Source: a virus. Taken from it: a DNA stretch of 64,000 nt. A program made the translations under genes and the position numbers. The stretch covers positions 62,001 through 126,000 of IMG/VR virus record IMGVR_UViG_3300042511_000879, one strand, 5' to 3'. Position 1 is the stretch's first letter; each line of letters starts with the position of its first letter. The notes under the pieces were generated by a model that was given only the letters and a program-made list of their open reading frames with translations, was not told the DNA's origin and made no database searches. Below, piece by piece: positions 60,397-64,000 of the stretch.

Positions 60397-60800
60397 AATT
60401 TTAAGTAGTTTACTTTGAGTTTGGTTTCTCCTAGGGCCCAGGCCTTAGTGAGTCTGTGGTGGCCGTCGTAGATTACAGGTCCTTCTGGGTATTCGATAAC
60501 ATTTATTGTTTTGACTTTACCCTCTCTAAGTATCATCTCTGTAACCTTACTAGATTGTATATTCCTTTGAGTGATATGTATATCCTTTGGGTTAATGGTT
60601 TTAGGTTTGGCCTTGTCCTCGTTCTCCTCCCATGTTTGGACTATTTCGCTCCAGGGACGGTTACTGATTTGGAAGATACCATCTATTCGTTTTGCATCAT
60701 CGAATATAGAACCCTTTGGAAGTCCTTCTACCTTTTCGATAGCGGCTTCCTGTTTTTTGGATTCATTTAGGAATTGTTCGAATAGTTTTACAAGTTTCAT
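60393..60800 (-). CDS. Tagged protein 5: ParB-like nuclease-domain protein
   Basis: A 135-residue protein. After the tag (MKLVKLFEQFLNE) there is a ParB/sulfiredoxin-type core: I-T-Q-R-N-I-Q-S-S-K-V near residue 76, then V-I-Y-D112-G-H-H-R116-L-T-K-A, the signature loop of the ParB-like nuclease domain that in other proteins binds DNA, CTP or phosphate. No helix-turn-helix DNA-binding domain follows. It sits between two other tagged genes. Packaging with DNA and action on entry is a possible reading. Confidence 0.6.
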   Translation of the reverse strand: MKLVKLFEQFLNESKKQEAAIEKVEGLPKGSIFDDAKRIDGIFQISNRPWSEIVQTWEENEDKAKPKTINPKDIHITQRNIQSSKVTEMILREGKVKTINVIEYPEGPVIYDGHHRLTKAWALGETKLKVNYLKL

Positions 60801-60803
60801 AGA

Positions 60804-61388
60804 TTAATAGTATGATGGTTCTCCTCTTGTTGCGAATAATGCGGTGATGTATGGTTTACCATCATTAGTGATAATTGCATATCCTCTATCATGTAACCAA
60901 GTTCTAAATTCATTGGCAGTTGAGTTAAAATAGGATTTTGAACTATTCCCAATCTTAAGATCGATAATCGGTTCTCCATCTTCTAGTTTTCCTGCCTTTC
61001 CGCCTTTAAGTGGAATATGGATTAAGGGTCTATTAGGTGTTGTATTACTCTTTTCTGGAGTTAATTTAACGTCCCAATCAAATGATTTTTGTAGGTCCTT
61101 CATTAGGGCACTGAATACTTTTTGTTTTTCAATGTCTTTAATATCAACTACATCATATCCTGCAGCACGGATTCCGTCTTCAAATTCAGCTCTCATTTCT
61201 GGAGTAAAATCAAGTACCTCTAGGTCTTGGTTCCATGCCCATCTAGAGATGAATTTATCAACATCTTGATTTATTGTTACGTATGGCAATCTATCTGTTT
61301 TATCAGTGGTTGCCTTCTTAATCATTCCTTTGATACTATAACTTTTAGCCTCGTTTACGAATTGTTCGAATAGTTTTATTTTTTTCAT
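60804..61388 (-). CDS. Tagged protein 6: candidate internal protein, unrecognised body
   Basis: A 194-residue protein with the tag MKKIKLFEQFVNE, then AKSY. The body has a helical segment (IEKQKVFSALMKDLQKSF, about 85-102), a Gly/Lys turn (LKGGKAGKLEDGEPIID) and a C-terminal beta region with aromatic end (GEPSYY). No catalytic motif is recognised. It is the first of the three tagged genes and is preceded by the 55-residue frame. Confidence 0.55.
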   Translation of the reverse strand: MKKIKLFEQFVNEAKSYSIKGMIKKATTDKTDRLPYVTINQDVDKFISRWAWNQDLEVLDFTPEMRAEFEDGIRAAGYDVVDIKDIEKQKVFSALMKDLQKSFDWDVKLTPEKSNTTPNRPLIHIPLKGGKAGKLEDGEPIIDLKIGNSSKSYFNSTANEFRTWLHDRGYAIITNDGKPYITALFATRGEPSYY

Positions 61389-61411
61389 GATGTGGTTTTA
61401 TTTTCTTTTAT

Positions 61412-61579
61412 TTATTTGATTTTTAGGTAGAGTTCTATGATTGAACTGTGTGTTAGGTATATTTGCAAATGACGAGAATCAAGTGTCATATTGTGCTTGA
61501 TTCTCGTCACTATTTCTTTTATGTATCTTTGAGGTACATATCCAGTGTCAACATACGCTTTCCATTCCTTATTAGTCAT
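61412..61579 (-). CDS. Small 55-residue protein containing an inverted repeat in its coding sequence
   Basis: ATG at 61577-61579 overlaps the stop of the upstream gene (ATGACTAA) by 8 bp. The product, starting MTNKEWKAYVDTGYVPQRYI, is a basic helical peptide. The central part of the frame is a perfect 14 bp inverted repeat (61470-61509), so protein and hairpin functions may compete. The start-stop overlap favours a real gene. Confidence 0.45.
   Translation of the reverse strand: MTNKEWKAYVDTGYVPQRYIKEIVTRIKHNMTLDSRHLQIYLTHSSIIELYLKIK
61470..61509. repeat. Inverted repeat, 14 bp arms
   Basis: TGACGAGAATCAAG (470-483) and CTTGATTCTCGTCA (496-509) are exact reverse complements with a 12-base loop. 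No T-run follows, so it is not a typical terminator. It could be an operator or an RNA-processing hairpin. It is the longest perfect palindromic pair that I noticed in this part of the window. Confidence 0.75.
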
Positions 61580-62747
61580 CTAAATTATGGTCTATTGTAG
61601 GGTCTTTGATGGTTCTCTCTACAAAATATAGAGATGATGTTGATACCTGTGCTGGTACAAAATCTGTTGTGATATTTATTGTATTTTTACGGAAGACGAT
61701 GTAAACTAGTCCAGCATGGATTTGGTTTACAGCCTTCTGCATGTCTACTTCTAAGTCTTTTGGATTTCGGACATATTTTAATCGCTTTAATTCTGATAAA
61801 ACGTAGGTTGCTGTTTGGTCAGTTTTTGCTACGTGAAATGTAATGGTATCTCCTGTTATTAGAGCAGGGTCTAATAAGTCGATACTCAATTCGATTGGCT
61901 TTGAATTTGGTCCTCTTAGAATAACATTAGTATATCCTTGTAGACTATTTTCAACTTTAGCGGCTTGTTCGTAGAATGCATTAATGTTTTTGAAATCGGT
62001 TTTATTACATTCACCTGACATAATGGTTCCTTTTCTTCCCATTAGGTAATTTGCTGCTGCCGTCATTTCAGCAGAGAAGTATTTGCTTATATCAAATTTA
62101 GGTTTTCCAGCAGAATATCCTGTTAGTTTATCGATTCTTGATAGCGTATCACTAATCTCTCTCCAAAATTCAAAGTTACTAACTTTTGATTTTACACCAG
62201 CTCTAATCGCTGAATTTCCATTACTATAATCTTTAACTTCAAAAGCATCTTTGTTGTTAATAATAACATCATAGCTCTCTCCACCACCTTGAATTACTGC
62301 ACCTTTAATTAACCATGCAATAAGGGCTTCTCCTTTTCCAAGTCCTGTTGGCTTTTGGTCGAATAATTTACCAAGTACTGAATTTCTGTTTGAATACATC
62401 GAAACGGTTAAGTCCTTTGGTGCAATTGCTGAATATAAATATTTTGCTAGCTCTACTGACTCTTTTGGATTCAGTGATGCAAAATAATTTAGAATGAAAG
62501 TTGTTGGAATTCCATTTGGATAGTTTTTTGCAAACTCTTTATAATCTACAATTTTTCCTTGTGAGTTAATTGCATTAATTAGAGCCATATTTCCATGAAG
62601 AGAACCTGGATTATCTACCTCTCCTTGCATACTATCTGCATTAACCTTTTCATTTAATGTTAAATCAAAAGAATTCACTATTGCAGAATCTATTGATGTG
62701 TTTAATGCCGCTTCAAAACGGGCTTTAAAATCTCCTACTGTACTCAT
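61572..62747 (-). CDS. PD-(D/E)XK nuclease-like protein
   Basis: A 391-residue protein. G-K-G-E140-A-L-I-A-W is followed by S-Y-D160-V-I-I-N-N-K-D-A-F-E170-V-K172, the E/D-x(n)-(D/E)-x-K arrangement of the restriction-endonuclease-like fold. Structurally this suits an endo- or exonuclease. A hydrophobic-x-Glu site (L-T-L-N-E, about 29-33) lies near the N-terminus. It heads the operon of the tagged genes. A DNA-degrading role on host or competing DNA is inferred. Confidence 0.55.
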   Translation of the reverse strand: MSTVGDFKARFEAALNTSIDSAIVNSFDLTLNEKVNADSMQGEVDNPGSLHGNMALINAINSQGKIVDYKEFAKNYPNGIPTTFILNYFASLNPKESVELAKYLYSAIAPKDLTVSMYSNRNSVLGKLFDQKPTGLGKGEALIAWLIKGAVIQGGGESYDVIINNKDAFEVKDYSNGNSAIRAGVKSKVSNFEFWREISDTLSRIDKLTGYSAGKPKFDISKYFSAEMTAAANYLMGRKGTIMSGECNKTDFKNINAFYEQAAKVENSLQGYTNVILRGPNSKPIELSIDLLDPALITGDTITFHVAKTDQTATYVLSELKRLKYVRNPKDLEVDMQKAVNQIHAGLVYIVFRKNTINITTDFVPAQVSTSSLYFVERTIKDPTIDHNLDD

Positions 62748-62753
62748 AATTTT

Positions 62754-63305
62754 CTAGTGTTTAGCAAGATGTGTCTTGATCGTTGTACCAAGTTCACTCT
62801 CTAGTTGTTTTATTAGTTTTATATTGTTTCTATCGTCGTCGAAGAACGTGATATCCGTGTAACCCTGGTCAATAAACCAGCGCATTGCATCCTGTTTTCT
62901 TTGTTGTATGTTTCCGGTAAGTCCGTGAACTGGGTCATTAACTGCCCAAATTAGTTTTTTATCGATATGGAATCCTAAGTGAAAGCGGAACCATTCATAT
63001 ATCATCGATTGATTATCTCTAGCAGTAATAACTCCAATCGCAACTCCATTCTTGTAGTTTGTTGTAAGTACCTTAAAGTATTTATCGATTAATCGCCCAG
63101 CTTTCATAATCTCTAAGGATCTGAATTGGTCAAAGTTAACCAAGTGGTTTTGACCCTTCTCGTAAGAGTTAAACTCTTCTGGAGTCAGTTCAAAGGATTT
63201 TCCGGTCTTGGTATCAGTGACTACGATTTTAGCGGGTGTAATTGCTATTGTATCATCAATATCAAAAATAAGGATTTTATCAGTAGTATACTTTTCGTTT
63301 AACAT
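62754..63305 (-). CDS. HAD-family phosphatase
   Basis: A 183-residue protein with HAD motifs: I F-D15-I-D17-D-T, II I-T-A-R-D-N (near 93-98), III the Lys-rich region (about 120-140) and IV F-F-D-D-D-R-N-N. Such proteins hydrolyse phosphate esters, as the 3'-phosphatase half of T4 Pnkp does, but no kinase domain is fused. The gene is 6 bp upstream of the nuclease-like gene. Substrate unknown. Confidence 0.75.
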   Translation of the reverse strand: MLNEKYTTDKILIFDIDDTIAITPAKIVVTDTKTGKSFELTPEEFNSYEKGQNHLVNFDQFRSLEIMKAGRLIDKYFKVLTTNYKNGVAIGVITARDNQSMIYEWFRFHLGFHIDKKLIWAVNDPVHGLTGNIQQRKQDAMRWFIDQGYTDITFFDDDRNNIKLIKQLESELGTTIKTHLAKH

Positions 63306-63350
63306 GACATTTGATATTATTTAGTATTATATATCAAATTTTAGTAATGT

Positions 63351-63581
63351 TTAAGCTTGCAAATCGATATTTGGCTCTTCTAAAAAGTCTTCATTGATAT
63401 TTTCAGCGTATTCATTGATATTTTCAATGTATACTATATTAAAAAAAGATAATCTTTGTTTTAATTCATTTAGTGAATTAAAATACTCTAGATGCGGCTG
63501 ACCTGTTTCTACTACCTGGCCTTCTAAAAGTTCTCCATAATGAAAAACATCGGTTTCGTTGTGCGCTAAAAAATATCTCAT
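63351..63581 (-). CDS. Small acidic protein, unrecognised
   Basis: A 76-residue protein (MRYFLAHNETDVFHYGELLE), acidic, with I-E-N-I-N-E-Y-A-E-N-I-N-E near its end. Its start overlaps the BspA-like gene's stop by 4 bp (ATGA). No family recognised. Confidence 0.45.
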   Translation of the reverse strand: MRYFLAHNETDVFHYGELLEGQVVETGQPHLEYFNSLNELKQRLSFFNIVYIENINEYAENINEDFLEEPNIDLQA

Positions 63582-64000
63582 ATTTGTCCTCCATCTATTA
63601 TTGTCCAGTTATTTGGAGCTGATGTTAATATTGCTCTTTCTGGAGCTGCAGCTGCACTATATTTAGTTGTTCCAAAGCTAATTACTTTATTTGCAAGAAC
63701 TGGTCTAGATGACCAGCCTTCAAGTAAATTATCGTAGTCTGTAGTTGATAATCCTATTCCATCTGCGAAGGTTTCGTTTAATATAGTAGAAGAATTAAAT
63801 GAGGTTACCAATGAAACATTCCAAGAATTAAGATTTTGATTAAAACTAGCAGCGTTATAAAACATAGCAGTCATATCTGTAACTTTAGCAGTATTCCAAT
63901 TTCCAATGTTTTGGTTAAACTGGCTTACAGCGTTTCCTGTCTTATTAAAAAACATATATGACATATTAGTAGCCTCCAAAGTGTCCCATGCATTATATGT
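63578..64000 (-). CDS. BspA/DUF285-like repeat protein (N-terminus outside window)
   Basis: The frame is open through the right edge (upstream codons read T-Y-N-A-W-D-T-L-E-A-T-N-M-S). The visible 140 residues contain three BspA-type repeats with N-M-S-Y-M-F, D-M-T-A-M-F-Y-N-A-A-S-F-N-Q-N and W-N-[TV] cores. Such repeats form surface-exposed LRR-like folds in Bacteroidota and other bacteria. In a phage it may be a receptor-binding fibre or an adhesion factor. The true start is beyond the window. Confidence 0.65.
   Translation of the reverse strand, partial: TYNAWDTLEATNMSYMFFNKTGNAVSQFNQNIGNWNTAKVTDMTAMFYNAASFNQNLNSWNVSLVTSFNSSTILNETFADGIGLSTTDYDNLLEGWSSRPVLANKVISFGTTKYSAAAAPERAILTSAPNNWTIIDGGQI

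Noticed and set aside
1-64000. CRISPR array, integrase, insertion sequence
   Set aside because: No regular direct repeats with unique spacers, no recombinase or transposase motifs, and no terminal inverted repeats around any gene.

Overview
The window is a stretch of the genome of a large, AT-rich, T4-like contractile-tailed bacteriophage (myovirus), most likely infecting a Bacteroidota (Flavobacteriia-like) host. The phage call rests on a baseplate/tail module with recognisable T4-type components (gp25-, gp6-, gp5-, gp27-, gp53- and gp48/54-like proteins) and on collagen-like tail fibres. The host guess rests on nine near-identical promoters of the form [G/T]TTTC-N19-TATATTTAC, which resemble the Bacteroidota -33/-7 promoter (TTTG / TAnnTTTG), and on A-rich leaders that mostly lack Shine-Dalgarno sequences. 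No integrase, tRNA gene, CRISPR array or insertion sequence was seen.

Layout. From 1 to about 36 kb, all genes are on the minus strand. Tail fibres and very large virion proteins (1-18 kb) are followed, moving right, by baseplate wedge, spike, hub and tail-tube-cap genes (18-33.5 kb). Embedded among these are an amidoligase-like gene, a phage copy of an S1-domain translation protein, and a gene with an unusual N-terminal tag. From 33.5 to 53 kb lie compact minus-strand operons for nucleotide metabolism, DNA repair and protein quality control: dCMP deaminase, UV endonuclease, RNase HII, PhoH, DnaJ, a PolB-type 3'-5' exonuclease, a two-domain glycosyltransferase, ClpP, a thymidylate-synthase-fold enzyme with the signature of a dCMP hydroxymethylase, a 2OG-oxygenase-like protein and a ClpC-like unfoldase. 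From 53.1 to 60.1 kb the character changes. Two GC-richer non-coding tracts with ATTG-type repeats flank a small island that contains divergent promoters, a probable non-coding RNA and four plus-strand genes, including a DUF932-like protein and a RadA/KaiC-type ATPase. From 60.1 to 64 kb, minus-strand genes resume: three more tagged proteins, a PD-(D/E)XK nuclease-like protein, a HAD-family phosphatase and the end of a BspA-like repeat protein.

How the genes may work together. Six otherwise unrelated proteins begin with the same 13-residue segment, consensus M-x-x-[IVF]-K-x-[FY]-x-x-F-[VL]-[NS]-E. It resembles the capsid-targeting peptide of T4 internal head proteins, including a possible prohead-protease cut after Glu13, so these are candidate packaged and injected effectors. 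A second theme is proteolysis: a ClpC-like ATPase with an IGF ClpP-docking loop and a UVR-like middle motif, a complete ClpP, and four small proteins ending in a UVR-like helix (E-E-Y-E-K-C type) that could be adaptors. A third is DNA modification: Asp in place of the dUMP-selecting Asn in the thymidylate-synthase fold predicts 5-hydroxymethyl-dCMP synthesis, so the phage DNA may carry modified cytosine.
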